Below are positions 1-12,774 of a DNA stretch of 64,000 bases, in pieces. Both the position numbers and the translations under genes were made by a program. Position 1 is the first letter of the stretch. Each line of letters starts with the position of its first letter. The stretch is from Rusavskia elegans (taxonomy: Eukaryota; Ascomycota; Lecanoromycetes; Teloschistales; Teloschistaceae), in NCBI GenBank assembly GCA_011316305.1, contig SAUG01000009.1, forward strand, positions 806,001 to 870,000. Reading direction: 5' to 3'. The notes beneath the pieces are model-generated. The model had not been told where the DNA came from. It searched no databases and was given only the letters and a program-made list of their open reading frames with translations.

Positions 1-792
1 TTCTAAATACGCTAAAAATTAAAAAAAAAAAGAAATGAAAATTTATAATCGAGAAAAGAAAAAATTTAATATATACCATTAGTATATTAAAGATTAAATA
101 GTACCGGAAGTATTCTACTATAATTACTTTCTAGATATATATCGATATTTCGAAAAGACGTTTCTATATCTAATATTTTATCGATTTTAAAACTAAAAGA
201 AATTTTATTTTATAGTAATAGATTAAATAAAATAATATATCCGAAGGCGATAACGTTTTTAAAGATATCTAAATAATCGACGGTCGCGTTATACGCTTTT
301 ATAGAATTTATAAAATATTAGCTAGCTTAAAAAATCGAAAAGAAATCTTTAAAAAATAGTAAATTAAATTCTATAGTATCGATATATAAAATTATAAGAT
401 AATTTTTAGGTATTTTCATTTCTATATAGCCGATTCCGATATCAAATAGCGCGATATTATCTAGACGTATTATTATAGGAAAGAATAGATTTTTTCTACG
501 AATTTATAATAGTATAACATCGAGATCTATAATACCGAAGAATTTATAAATTTACTTTTTTTTTAGTCGGAAATAAAGATCATATCTATAGTATTTTACT
601 TTATAAATTATATTCCACTAGAATATAATCTAATCTTTAGTATACAGACGATCTAGCTACGAGATACGATTCTATAATATTCTAGGATAAAATAGAGTTA
701 CTTTCTATAGTTATAGACCTTATAGACGTATTTTCTAAAACTTTATCGAATGGATAAAATATTTATAAACAAGTCGAATATATAATCGACTT
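1..792. other. degenerate repeat sequence, no gene recognised
   Basis: AT-rich sequence without a usable frame. It probably belongs to the retroelement whose integrase lies downstream of the SINE at 793, but I could not recognise a domain in it. Confidence 0.5.
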
Positions 793-1238
793 GGCTTGGG
801 TGACGTAGTAGCAACGCTGCGTGACCTAGCAGCCTAACGGATCCAACTCGGGCGCTTTTCGGAGTTAACGGAATTAAATCCGGTAGGTCGGGGGTTCGAA
901 TCCTTCGAAGGCCAACTAAATACTTAAGTTTTTTCTAATCGACCAAGTCGATTTTTATACAGAGTTTTATATAAAAATTATATAGAGAGATTATTCAGAG
1001 GATTGTCTCGGCCTAGCCGTTTCTAATCGAAGTAAATTAAGTTAATTAATAAAGTTAAATAGATTACGGTTTCCCTCTGGGTTTTAATCTAGATCTAGCT
1101 CCTTCGGGAGTCCTAAATTCGAGTTTTCGGTAAAATATTTGAATACTAAATAATTGCGTAATCTGATCGAATTAGCGCCTCTAGCGTTAAGATCGTGAAA
1201 GACTAAGATCAAAATCCGAATGATTAATCGTATATATA
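793..1238 (+). mobile_element. tRNA-derived SINE, copy 1
   Basis: A tRNA-like head (793-913) is followed by a body of about 320 bp ending in a short TA-rich tail. The B box GGTTCGAATCC is intact; the A box reads TGACGTAGTAG, exactly the RIP-type derivative of the TGGCGCAGTGG seen in copy 2 (21060-21482, opposite strand). The two copies align over their full length. Flanking sequence offers only a weak duplication (TATAATC on both sides). Known biology: SINEs carry an internal RNA polymerase III promoter and are mobilised by LINE enzymes. Confidence 0.75.
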
Positions 1239-1267
1239 AAGTTATAATCTAATAGTAGTTTTATAAT

Positions 1268-2560
1268 TAATAAAAGCTGGAAAAAAAACTTTTTTAAACC
1301 GTTCGAATAGATTTACTAAAATAAATTAAAAGATAATCTTTTTTATAAAAGGCCTGTAGTTTATATTCCCGAAAACCTTTCTACTAAAAAGTAAATACTA
1401 CGAATAAACTATGGTAATCTATCCGTAGGATACTTTACTACGAAACGGACTTTAAATTTAAGTAAATATAAATATTATTAGCCGAGAATAGATAAAAAAA
1501 AATTAAAGAATATATTTATATTTATTCTATTTACTAAAGAGTATATATCTACTATTATATATTCTATAGAAAACTTAATCTTATTTTACTTAGAAGTAAA
1601 AATCTATTTTTCTCTATAATAATAGGTTTTTATTACCGATTTCCCGTCTACGAAGAATCTATATACGGGTAAAACGAGCGATACTATCTATATATTTATT
1701 AAAAAACTAACGAAATACGAAACGTATATTATTATTAAGAAAAATCTAAATATTAAAAATTTAGCGGATTTTTTTCAGTATAGATTTATATATAATTACG
1801 ATATAATACGAGATTTAATTTTAGACCGAAGATTTTTATTTACTAGTAATTTCTAGTCAACGCTTTTATATTATCTAGATATAAAGCGAAGACTTAGTAC
1901 GATATATTATTTCTAAATAGACAGGTAAATAGAGTCCCAAAATTAAGTACTAGAATATTATTTACGAGTTTACTATAACTTTAAATAGAGTAATTAGCCT
2001 AAATTATTTCTAATAGCGATATTTATATATAATGATAGAAAATATATATTTATTAGTATAAGCCCGAAAGAATTTTTAAAAGGATATATACTTTATATAG
2101 ATCAGATCTTCGACAATAGAAATTTTCAAAAAAAGGCGTTTCTAGCTATTAAAAGAAAAGATTAATTATATAATAGTGGGGAATTTTTGAAGAACTTATA
2201 GTAAAAGATTATAGATTAGTGGGTAAAGTAATGTAATCGCTATTATAAAGAATTATCTTTTATAAAAAGAGATAAAGTCTTTAATCGGAACGTTAATATA
2301 CGTACTTTCAAATTTAAAAAGAAAATAGACTATAGATAATTAGGTTCCTTTAAGTATTAAAGAAAGTTAACTTATAGGTTTATATATCAGACCTGCCGGA
2401 ATTATTTAAAAATATATATATTTTTTTTAATATCTCTTTATTAAAGCTTTAGTACTCGCGAAGCGATAAAATTTCGAAATTTTAGCCTATTTTAATGGAA
2501 GATAAAAAAAATAGAAAATTAAAGAAATTTTAGATATTATATAAAGCGAATTAAACTCGA
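1268..2560 (+). pseudogene. Ty3/gypsy integrase remnant
   Basis: Plus-strand translation, ignoring RIP stops, gives a gypsy integrase core: a stretch matching the family's FITDFP..GYDAI..VVDRLTK start near 1640-1730, the DRG..FTS..W segment near 1820-1860 and the TAFHPQTDGQTERQNQ segment (here decayed to ID RQIE with stops) near 1890-1930. A polypeptide typical of the integrase C-terminal region follows. It is inactivated by many stops. It may be the 3' part of an element disrupted by the SINE upstream. Confidence 0.75.
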
Positions 2561-4417
2561 ATATTTAATTTAATAAATCGACTTGCCGTTTTATAAAAGA
2601 TTTTAGAAGTCTATTAGATATTTAGCTAATACTAAAAAGGTAATTAAAATTTTTAAAATTTAAAAAGCTTTTTATAAATCTAATACAAATATATAGAAAA
2701 AAGGTAAACTTTATAAAATATAATAATAAATATATAGAAAAAGTTTGAAGTAATAGATATAGACTATTCGGTCGAAAGAATTCTATTTTCTATTTTTTAA
2801 AAAGAAATTATATATTTTAAACTATTTTAAAATATCGAAATATAAATTTTAAAAAAATTTCTTAATTACAAGTTTATTTTTACGAGTTATAAAACTACTA
2901 ATAACGCCTTTTCTATCTATATTTTTTTTTCTTTTTTTCTATTAAAGAGACGTCGATTAGTATAGCGATCGAAAATCTAGTAAAAAAAATAATACGGCGC
3001 TTTATAGAAATAGAAACGAGAACTAGAACTAGAATTAGAACTAAAGCCGGAGCCGGAATAGAAATTAAAGAAATAAAGTAAAAATTAGTATAAATTTATA
3101 CTAGCTATAAATATATAATCCGAGAAAAATCGAAATCGATATCTATACTAGTAGAGCGAAAACGAAAATCTAGTAAAACGTTTAAAGGCGCGTAGATAAT
3201 AAAAGTAGTAAAGCCGAAAATTTAAAAGATTATATATTTTATACTCGTCTAATAACGTATAATACTAATCAGATTAAATTTAGCCGCGGCTTATTTTTCT
3301 ATAAAAAGATTATTCGAATAACTACGAATATAATCTATAAATTAAACTATCGCGCTATTCTCTAATTATAGACTCTATATCGAAAATCCCGGGAAAATAA
3401 ACGATATTATATACTAGAAATTACTATTTTAGTAAAGCCGTATACTTGTTATATATATAGCGGTAAAAGAAATAATATCCGTATTTTATATTACGTCTAG
3501 AAAGCTTCTAGTAAATAGTTTTAGATTCGAATTAGAACTACTATACGTATCGTTAGTACTAGATATAATTTAAATTTAAAGTAGTATCTTTTGCAATTAT
3601 ACTATATAGCTATTGCTATAACGTAAAGTTTTTATTATACCGAAATAGATTTAGAGCTATAATAGCTATTTTTCTAATTTATAATTATTTTGTTTATATC
3701 TATATTTTGCTGTACTACGTGTTAAAGAAAATAGAAAATTATAGATAAAAAGAGATATAACTTTTCTATACGCCTAGATAGGCTATATATTTTCTATACC
3801 ACGAATATACTCGATTTTCGTCTAATTTTCGCCTATAAATAAAAGTTAAATAATTATAATGATAGAAATAAAATAAGAAATATAGTTAAAAGGCTTAATA
3901 TAGTAAATATACGAATATATAAGCTTTTATAAATATTTAAAACGTATTAAATTTACTTTTTTCATCGTATATTAAAAGTAAATAAAGCAAAAATATAATA
4001 TAAATAAAGCGAAAATATATAAATAAATCTATAGAGAAATTATATATATTATAAATAAAAGGCGTATATACTATTTATATTAAAAAAATGCGATAAAAAA
4101 AAGATTAAAAACGGAAATAAATATTATAAAAATATATCTATAGAACATTCGGCTATTTATATATGATTTTAAAAGAATTAATAGTATTATATATATTATA
4201 TTAGTAAATCGTATATATACGGTTCCGAATTAAATTTAATATAATGTTTAAAAAAAATATTTTAAAAATATAAATATGAAGATAAATAATCCGTTTCTAT
4301 ACTATACCTAATTCGTATTATATAAATTCGAACTAAAATTATAAAATAAAAATTCGTAACGAATTCTAATATTAGGAAATATAATTATAAAATCGGAAAA
4401 ACTTATTATATTATAAA
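2561..4417. other. AT-rich sequence, no gene recognised
   Basis: No coding region or known element end is recognised. A short hexamer-like repeat of GAACTA/GAATTA units lies at about 3012-3056. The rest is RIP-type AT-rich sequence, possibly the end of the gypsy element upstream. Confidence 0.4.
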
Positions 4418-4872
4418 TAGATTGGCCGATTCGAATCGGATTTCTATTAAACTATCGGATATTCGATCCGATTTTAATAATCCGATTCGGATCCGACCCG
4501 AATTTTAGTAAATCGAATTCGGATCGGATTATTTAGTAATCTAATCCGGATCCGATTCGACTATAAAATATATTTAATATAATATATTTTTAATAGTTTA
4601 ATAGAGATAATATATCTAGATTATATATTTCTTTAAATTAGAATCTTTCTAGCTAATATAGCTAATTAATTGGAATCTTTTTAGTAAATTTATATAAAAG
4701 ATATACTAGCTTTATATTTCCATACTAGGGTTTAGTAATTTTAATAGATTAGATCGGATTATAATTTAGAATCCGAAACTCGGTCGGATCGGATTATATT
4801 TTAATCTAATCCTATTTAAATTAAGTCGAATTAGCTAACTCGAGTTTAAAACCCGACCCGACGGCCAATCTA
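4418..4872 (+). mobile_element. hAT-type MITE, copy a
   Basis: The element begins TAGATTGGCCG and ends CGGCCAATCTA, so its termini are inverted repeats. It is flanked by ATTATAAA (4410-4417) and ACTATAAA (4873-4880), an 8-bp target duplication with one C/T difference. Eight-bp duplications and TAG-type ends fit hAT transposons. It has no coding capacity, so it is non-autonomous. Confidence 0.8.
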
Positions 4873-5021
4873 ACTATAAAGCGGCTACTAAATCTTTCGG
4901 GTATTAAACGTAATAGTAGCTAAAAGTCTTAATAGAATAAAAACTCTATATAAAAGAAAATTTTCTTTCTATTAATTAGTTTTATTATCTAATAGATTTA
5001 TTCCTTATATCTATCTACTAC

Positions 5022-5441
5022 TAGACTAGCTACTTCGATACGGGTTTCCGTCGATATTCGGAAACCCAACTCGAGTTTTAACGAGTCGGTTTAATTCGAT
5101 TCGCTAAACGGTCGATTCCGGGTCGAATCCGGAAACCCGACGGAAACTCGCTAAATCTTCTATATAAAATATAATATTATTTTTTTTTCATTAATTAATT
5201 ATCTATAAAGATATTATATTTAAATAATATATTTAATCTAACTAGAAGTATTCTAGCTAATTTAATTAATGGAATAAAAGTTTTATTTATTAAATTTTAT
5301 ACTTTTTATACTAGAGTTATACTTTTATACTAAAGCTTAACGTCTTAGCGGGTCGAGTCGGTATCTCGAAAAGTCGAAAGCGATTCGGATCGGGTCGGTT
5401 CCTCTAATCCGAGTTCGAAACCCGACCCGACGGCCAGTTTA
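5022..5441 (+). mobile_element. hAT-type MITE, copy b
   Basis: The element starts TAGACTAGCTACTTCG and ends CGGCCAGTTTA. It is flanked on both sides by the perfect 8-bp duplication TCTACTAC (5014-5021 and 5442-5449). It belongs to the same family as the copy at 4418, and its right flank abuts the left LTR of E6. Confidence 0.8.
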
Positions 5442-5443
5442 TC

Positions 5444-5855
5444 TACTACGTAGTCATTTGGATAAAGTATTAGTTTTATAATTAGATAAGTATACTAATA
5501 GCTTAGTCTATCTAGAGTCGACGGGACTATAAAGCCGTCTTTATTTAACAGATCGGTTCCGTCGGATATATCGGCTTATATATTATATATATCGTTTTTT
5601 ATTTCTATTAGATAGCTTTTTTCGTTAGTCGTTAATATAATTACTAAATACCGCTCTAATTTTTTTTATAATTACCTTTGTAATAAAGACGATTTATAAT
5701 ATATAAATATTACTTTTATAGTTATATAAATCTAGTCTCGGTAATCTATACTAGAATTCTTTTACTATTTAGTAATTCGGACTACGTTTACGACTATAGC
5801 TAGGATCGAATATAATAATTTCTAATGTATGAAAATATTATATTTTAACGATTTA
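5444..5855 (+). repeat. LTR of E6 (left)
   Basis: Homologous to the about 410-bp LTR of this family; for example, it shares TTTCTATTAGATAGCTTTTT and the GGACTACG..TAGCTAGG segment. Orientation is taken from the gag-like region that follows on the plus strand. The 5' edge is approximate because of decay and the adjoining MITE duplication. Confidence 0.65.
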
Positions 5856-5876
5856 TTATATTAGTTTCGTTATTTC

Positions 5877-6399
5877 TAAATTAGCTACTTCGGGTCGGAT
5901 TTCTATCGGTATTTTAAAAATCTAATCCGAATTTTAACGAAACGGTTCAATCCGATCTACTAAATAATATAAGTCGATTTCTAAAATTAGAACCGAAAAT
6001 TAAATTAAAATATAACCAAGAAACTAATAGAAATCCGATTTAATCTATTAAACTTTTATAATAAATTTAATTTTATATTTAGTAAAATATATAACCAAAG
6101 TTGATATAGTATAATACTATAATTACTAATTTGAATAATTATTTATAATGATAATAAATAGAGATAATATAGTGACTTTAGTAAAATTTATTTTTAATAA
6201 ATAGATATAATTTTTATACTAGGCTTACGGAATTTTAATAGATCGAATCTAAAAACTCGGATTTTATCCGGAAACAAATTAATTTAGTATTTAAAAAAGT
6301 TAAAACTAATTTAGTTCAATATTAAAAAAAATCGGAACTAATTCGGATTAGATCGGTTTTTTTAATTTAGATTCGAAACCCGATTCGACGGTTAATCTA
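5877..6399 (+). mobile_element. hAT-type MITE, copy c
   Basis: Begins TAAATTAGCTACTTCGGG and ends CGACGGTTAATCTA. Flanks GTTATTTC (5869-5876) and GTTAACCC (6400-6407) agree at five of eight positions, two of the three differences being C/T. The homologous site in E4 (after 37504) lacks the insertion, which confirms that this is a separate element. Confidence 0.7.
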
Positions 6400-6409
6400 G
6401 TTAACCCGC

Positions 6410-7358
6410 TCTATAGATCGAATCGATACTATTAAAACAGCTATATCTAATATCTATAAAAGAGATAAAAAAATTTTAAAGATATAATTTATCTAGATAA
6501 ACGTCTATTTCGTATTATACGTAAACCAGTTTCCGAAAAAAATAATTAAATTTCTATTTATATTATTATATCTAGAAAGAAATAGCTTTTAATCAGATAT
6601 AGATTTATATAGGAGATTATTTTAATAATCCAAAAAATTAAAAAAAGGATAAAATATTTTAGATCTATTATAGTTTTAGTAATCTGATTATAATAATAAA
6701 TAAAACCTTCGGAAAAAACGATAAAAATAGAATAATAGAAAAAAAACGAAAAGTTCTAAAGTAATAGAAATCGATAGCAATCTATACTATTTAGTTTAAA
6801 ATATTAGTTTATAAAATAATCTACGAGAATTTAGCTTTAAAAGTTTTCTTTTATAAAAAACTTTATATAAAAATTAAAATAATTATAGTAATAGTTAAAG
6901 ATCCCGATTTACTAGTAATAGTTATTAAACAAGCGATAAAAATCGACGCTAGATAGTACCAAATTTATAGAGATAAATAGACGTTTAATAAAATAAAATC
7001 TATTAAAAAATAGTTTAAAAAAAACCTAATAGAATTTAATATTACCGAGATAAAAAAACTATAGATTAAAGTTTATTGTTTATATAGAATGACGAGATAC
7101 TTTAAAAAAGATTATCTAATTAACGAAATAATTAGAATAATCGAATACTAATTTAAAATAATAAAAAAATTACCTAAAAAAAAAAGCTAGAAAATATATA
7201 ACGAAAAGTAAAATATTTTATTAAAATAATAATTACCTTATCTATCTATTAGATAATGAAAAATTAGAATAATATTCTATAGAATCTAAAAAAATAAAAA
7301 ATAAAGAAAAAACTGATAATAGAATTTAAGCTATATTAGACGAAAATACGCTTTATAT
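6410..7358 (+). pseudogene. gag-like region of E6, 5' part
   Basis: Plus-strand translation gives a retrotransposon Gag: a segment like the family's FLRGAAFNWIQ..LEDYL, then a LKEAFGD-type stretch near 6690-6720 and, at about 7077-7114, a zinc-knuckle relic (CX2CX4HX4C) in which the second Cys, the His and the last Cys now read Tyr, as RIP would produce. Many stops are present. It is interrupted at 7358 by E1 and resumes at 10742. Confidence 0.75.
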
Positions 7359-7767
7359 TGTAACGTCCCTGTATATCAGAAGGCGTTACGCTCGAGCCTA
7401 GCTATAGCCGTAGGCGTAGTCCGAGCTACTAAATAGTAAGGGAGTCCTAGTATAGGTTATTATAACTAATCCCGTATAGCCGTAAGGGTAAAGTTATAAT
7501 ATTATAAAGCGTCTTTATTACAGAGGTAATTAAGATATAAATAACTATATCTATTTAATAATTATATTAACGACTAAAGAAGGAAACTATCTATAGAAAT
7601 AGAGAGCGATATATATAGTAAGAGTAACCGTTAGGGCCGACAGGTAGCCGTCTACTAAAAGTCTCTATAAAAGAGTCGGCTATATCGGCTATAGGCGGCT
7701 ATAGATAATTAGTCTCGCTTACCTAGCTAATCCTCTAGAGTACCTCTATAGAGTCGCGGATATAATA
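7359..7767 (-). repeat. LTR of E1 (3' LTR on minus strand)
   Basis: Starts TGTAACGTCCCTG on the plus strand and ends with a decayed GGACGTAACA, so the ends are near-inverted repeats. It matches the solo LTR at 38677-39085 in length and sequence. Confidence 0.85.
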
Positions 7768-8499
7768 CAGCCCCCCCTATATCGCTTTCTAGCTAGTTTC
7801 GCCTTGCTATACAGGGTATAAAAAGAAGTCCTTTCCTTCCCTTTTCCCTCCCCTTATTATCTAATATTCTTATTATACGTTCTCGAAGAGGGAACCGGTT
7901 AAAGTCCTTTCGTCGTATTTAATTAAGAGGCGTTACTATACCCTTTCTCTATAGCCTTTATACTCGTAATCCTAAAAAAGAGTATAAAGTCGAAGTTAGA
8001 AGTAATACCTACGGAAAGTATACTCGGGCTTAGAAATCGTACGATCTTCTAATTTCTAATACTATCTATATTTTCCCTTTAAATTTATTTTATCCGTTAC
8101 TTACTCCTATTACAGGGAAACGTCTTAAAGATAAAAAAGATAAGCTTTATTCCGATATTATAAATATACTAGAGGAATATTCCGAGGCTTATTATCGTAT
8201 CGAGTCCTTCCTCGATTCTAAAAAAGAAATTCGTAATCGGCGTCTTATTTAAAAGTCTAACCTCCGTCGACTCCTTAGTAAATAAAAACGCCTTATAACT
8301 TATTATCGCGCTCTTAATAAGCGCGAAAGTAATCTCGTTATTTAGGAATAACGCGTCTTATCTCGCCTAGATAAACTTAACGATCCGACAGCATTCTATT
8401 CCTCCGGGTTTTATACGTTAGCCGCGTAAGAAGTATCTATTAAGTCTATATCTAGGTTTAAATCGGGTAATCTTAATCGGTTCTTAAAAAAATTCGACT

Positions 8500-10320
8500 T
8501 TTCTTAATCTTTAGATATAACTGGTTCATAAAAAAAGTATCTAGTTAAAGATTCTTTAGACGTCCGTTATCTAGTTTCCGAATTAAGTTTTAATATTATA
8601 AGTTACGTCTAAGTTTTCCGTTTCTTCAGCTAATTTCTATTCTTTAGCTACTATTTCGTCCTATAACGATATAGATAGCGACCAGTTAAAGTCGTCGTAT
8701 TTTAGTTAGACGTTTAGTATAGGATCTGGAGTCCCGTATATTATCCCTAGACTATTACTAAAATTATACTCTACTTATTTTATCTTATTAACTATACTCT
8801 TATAAATTTTTTTAATATAATCTATCCAGAGTTTTTAAGCTAGTTCCTATTTCTTATCGTACTTTATAGCCAATTTTTTAAGTAGATAATAGTATTCTTT
8901 CTAGATTTTAGTATCCTATACTTCGCCTCCCTATTTAAATTTTTTATCTAAGTCTTTAATTTATTTATAGTTTATATTAGATTTAATATCAAGTTTCTAG
9001 TATAAAAGATTTTTATATACGAGAAGGTATATTATCTAAAATTCTATTCTTCTACCCGCTATACCTTTTTAAACTAGTATTCCGGTAATTAATTTCTTCT
9101 ATTCTTTTTCTAGAATAATATATTATCTTAGACTTTCGATTACTATAAAGTTAATAACTCCTATAAGTCCGTTTTTTATCTTAACTTCTACTCTAGTAAT
9201 CCTGTTATTTTATCGAGGGTATTCGCTAATATATCCTTTAATCTATTTATAAAGTCCTTTTATAATTTTATTTTACTCCTCTAAATTTACTAGAGCTATT
9301 ATTTTATAACTTCTAATTTCTACCTTAAGTACCGCGGTAAAAGGTTTTTCTATTTTATACAGTTTATATTCTACTATTAGCTTTTTTTCTCTCTTTACTC
9401 TTTTTAGTACTACAGGGTACTATCCTAACCCCTTTTTATCCGACAGGTAGATAAGGCAATTATCGTTATAGTAGGCTGTCCAACTTTCTATTAAATATTC
9501 TCTAGCTTTTTCTTTTAATAAAACCTCTATTACCTTAAACTAGTATTATTTAGTTATTTCTATTACCTCTTTAGTTAGGTAATTTTTTTTAAGATATTCT
9601 ATTTTTCCGTATAAGTAATAAACTTTAGTCCGCGATCTTTTAAATTCGGTAGTATCGAGTTCTATTAGATTTCCTTTAGGCTATCTCTTAGCGGGTCCTA
9701 TCTTAATAAGCGCCTACTTATCTATATAAGTTTCGTACTACCTAGTATTAATCCTCGTCGCTATCTCGATAAGGTCCGATAGCAAATCTGGTTCTTTAAT
9801 TACTACTATAGCTTCCTTAACTCGAAAATAGAGTCCTTTATAGAAGTAGGCCCTTAAGGCTAAGTCTTCCTAGTCTGTCTTATACGCTAATATTCTAAAC
9901 TAAATAGTATAGGTAGCTATCGACTTTTACTACCTTAGTACTATAAGTTTTCTTTCTATTACCCTATCTTTATCTTTATCTCTAAAGGCTTCCTTAAGTA
10001 CTATAAATAAGTTACGAAAGCTATAAAAGATCTAGGATATTTTATCTTCTCTTTTATCCTCCGGATTATTAAGATAGTCTTCTATATAGAACTATATCTA
10101 ATTAAAGGCTGCCCCTCTAAGATATAATATTACGAATAAAACCTTTATCGTTTTATTTAGAAACTGGTTTATATATAATACGAAGTAGATACTTATCTAA
10201 ATATACTATATCTTTAAAAATCCTCTATCTCCTTTATAGATACTTAGTATAGCTATTTTAATAGTATCGGTTCGATCTATAGTATAGGATAATAAAACTA
10301 ATATAGTAGGGTAGTAAATC
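8500..10320 (-). pseudogene. gag-like region of E1
   Basis: Minus-strand translation matches the E6 and E4 Gag frames: an N-terminal block with the RTDTIK..ISNIYKGD relic next to the LTR, the Gag core with LKEAF.DKDKDRVIERK, and further down a conserved block DEIVAKE..LAEETENL shared with E6 (near 11400) and E4 (near 39550). Stops are RIP-type. From about 8,500 to 7,768 the minus frame remains partly conserved with E6 (an NFFKxRL block), which suggests a C-terminal Gag extension. No protease, RT or integrase was recognised. Confidence 0.7.
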
Positions 10321-10327
10321 GTTAAAG

Positions 10328-10736
10328 TATAACGTCTCTATATATTAGAAGGCGTTACGCTTAAACCTAGCTACAGCCGTAGGCGTAGTTCGAGCTACTA
10401 AATAGTAAGAGAGTCCTAGTATAGGTTATTATAACTAATCCCGTACAGCCGTAAAGGTAAAATTACGATATTACGAGGCGTCTTTATTACGGAGGTAATT
10501 AAGATATAAATAACTATATCTATTTAATAATTATATTAACGACTAAAGAAGGAAACTATCTATAGAAGTAGAGAGCGATATATATAGTAAGAGTAGCTGT
10601 TAGGGCCGATAGGTAGCTATCTACTAAGAGTTTCTATAAGAGGGTCGGCTATATCGGCTATAGGCGGCTATAGATAATTAGTCTCGCTTGCTTGGCCAAT
10701 CTTCCAGAGTATTTCTATAGAGTCGCGGACGTAATA
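10328..10736 (-). repeat. LTR of E1 (5' LTR on minus strand)
   Basis: It is 409 bp and differs from the 7359 LTR mainly by C/T and G/A changes. The TATAT duplication follows immediately at 10737. Confidence 0.85.
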
Positions 10737-10741
10737 TATAT

Positions 10742-11756
10742 TAGTATCTAAAATTAATATCGGAAAATATTGAACGATAGCTTTAATAAATAGAAGAAAA
10801 TAATAAATTTATAAAGAAATTTTATGAAAAGATTATAGAATATATCTTTATTTACCCTTTAGAAAGTAGTCGAATTAAAAATATAGAAATTAAAATAAAA
10901 AATAGATTTATTAGAATTTCTAACTTTATATTAATTATAAATCTTGGATAGTATATTACTTTAGATAATAAATAAAAGGAATCTATTTTAGAAATACTAA
11001 TATACGAAAGTAATATAAAAAGAAGTTTAGAACTATAGACTATATACTTTCTAGTATATAAAAAGTTTTTATATAAAGAATTTAATTTTATATCCGAAAT
11101 AAGTTACTAGCAGATCCGCGATCTAGATTAAAAATTTATAAAAGAAAGTAAAATATAGAAAACTTAAATCTAGAAAGAATATAAATAACAATTATAATCT
11201 TTAGCTATTAAATACAATAGAAATTAATAAATAATTAAAGAATTATAAATAGATTATATCGAAAAAAATCTAGAAAAGTATATGTAAATATATACTAGAA
11301 CAGATTTTAGATATAAAATAAAAAATTATAAATTCTAGGTAAAATATATAATCTAGAAACGAATATATTAACTAGTCCTCGTTATTATCTTTATAGAATA
11401 AGATAATAACTAAAAAATAAAAATTAGCCGGAATAATAGAAGACCGGGAAATAATTTATAATATCGAAATTTAATATTATAAATAGAATAAATAAGATAA
11501 AAAAATCTTTAACTAGATACTCTTTTATATACCTATTATTTCTAATAGTAAAAAGAAGTTAAATTTTTTTAAAAAACGATTGAAATTTAAGAATTTAATT
11601 CTAGTATTAATTTAACGGATATCTTTTACGTAGTTAGTATAAAATCTTTGGTTAAATAGAAGGAAATAAAATTATCGATCTCGTTAAATCTGGATAGAAC
11701 GTATTATTCCTAAACGATAAAATTATCTTTTTTTTTTAAAAAAGTTTTAAAATATT
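10742..11756 (+). pseudogene. gag-like region of E6, 3' part
   Basis: Continuation of the E6 internal sequence after the E1 insertion. It aligns with E4 38490-38676 and 39091-39780, including the block that translates as a Lys/Glu-rich stretch near 11400-11450. Stops and frame damage are abundant. Confidence 0.65.
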
Positions 11757-12278
11757 TAGACTAGCCGTCGAATCGGAGTCTAAATATAGATTAGAAATAC
11801 CGATCTAATTTTGAATTAGTTTTAATTTTTCTAGATACTAAACCGAATTAGTTTCGATTTTTTTAAATATTAAATTAGTTTAGTTTCGGATTTAACTCGG
11901 GTTTCCGAGTCCGATCTACTAAAATTACTAAAATCTAGTATAAAAATATAGTTCTAATATAAAAATTATACGTATTTATAAAAAATTAATCTAAATAAAA
12001 TAAATATATTATTTATATTTATTGTTTTCATAAATAATTGTTTAATTTAGTAATTATAGTATTATATTAGATAAATTATTATATCATACTATATACTGAA
12101 AATTTAATTACTTAAATTAAAATTCTATCGGTTTCTATTTTATAATTCGATTTAATTTTTAATTCTAATTTTAGGAATCGATTTATCCTATTTAGCAGGT
12201 CTGATTAAACCGGCTTACTAAAATTTAGATTAGGTTCCCGAAATACCGACAGGAATCTGACCCGAAGTAACTAGTCTA
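11757..12278 (-). mobile_element. hAT-type MITE, copy d
   Basis: Plus strand starts TAGACTAGCCGTCG and ends GAAGTAACTAGTCTA, the reverse complement of the arrangement in copies b and c. The flanks AAAATATT and AAATTATA do not form a clear 8-bp duplication, so the exact ends are less certain than for the other copies. Confidence 0.6.
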
Positions 12279-12774
12279 AAATTATAATATAGAGCGAATT
12301 TACTTTATAAATAGACGACGAAAATTTAACTCGCGTATAGATTAATGATTTCGAATTTTCTTTTAATAGAAATATAATAACTAAACCTTTTAGTTTTTCT
12401 TCGAATATTAAAAAATAGTATCTTTGATTTTAGTATAGAATTTAGCTTTTTTAAATTTAAAACGTTTCCTTTCGGACATTAAAAAACGTTCGAAAAATAT
12501 AAAAATAGAAAATTTATAAATCGATTCGGACACGAAGATATTATATAGCTTTTTTAATTTTATATACTTTCTATAAATATTAAATAGATCGCGCGAGTAA
12601 CGACTATAAAAGAATAGTATTATTTCCTTTCGATATTAAATATATTAGTAAAATTTTAAGTAGAAAACGCGAATACGTATAATAGAAAATTTTTATTTAA
12701 AAAATAGGATAGATAGACGGATTTATACCCCGAAACTAAATAACGCTAGATCAAAAGCGCTATTGAAAAGGCTG

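Larger units (their letters stand above)
7359..10736 (-). mobile_element. complete 3.38-kb gag-only LTR element E1
   Basis: LTRs 7359-7767 and 10328-10736 are both 409 bp. The element is flanked by the perfect 5-bp duplication TATAT (7354-7358 and 10737-10741). It interrupts the gag of E6; E4 shows the empty site. The Gag-like frame runs on the minus strand from just inside the 10328 LTR, which fixes the orientation. The internal region is about 2.56 kb and contains no reverse transcriptase or integrase that I can recognise, so mobilisation would have needed enzymes in trans. Confidence 0.85.

Noticed and set aside
793..913. A functional tRNA gene
   Set aside because: The A box is mutated, the acceptor stem pairs only in part, and the unit recurs at 21,369-21,482 with a common 3' body and a target duplication. 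It is a SINE head.
7768..8500. A plus-strand frame in E1, also readable in E2 (24,180-24,360) and E3 (35,700-35,880), that looks like a Lys/Arg/Glu-rich coiled coil antisense to gag
   Set aside because: The minus strand of the same region also keeps a protein-like frame and is shared with E6 (NFFKxRL block) in the gag direction. Conservation between element copies alone does not show which strand was coding.
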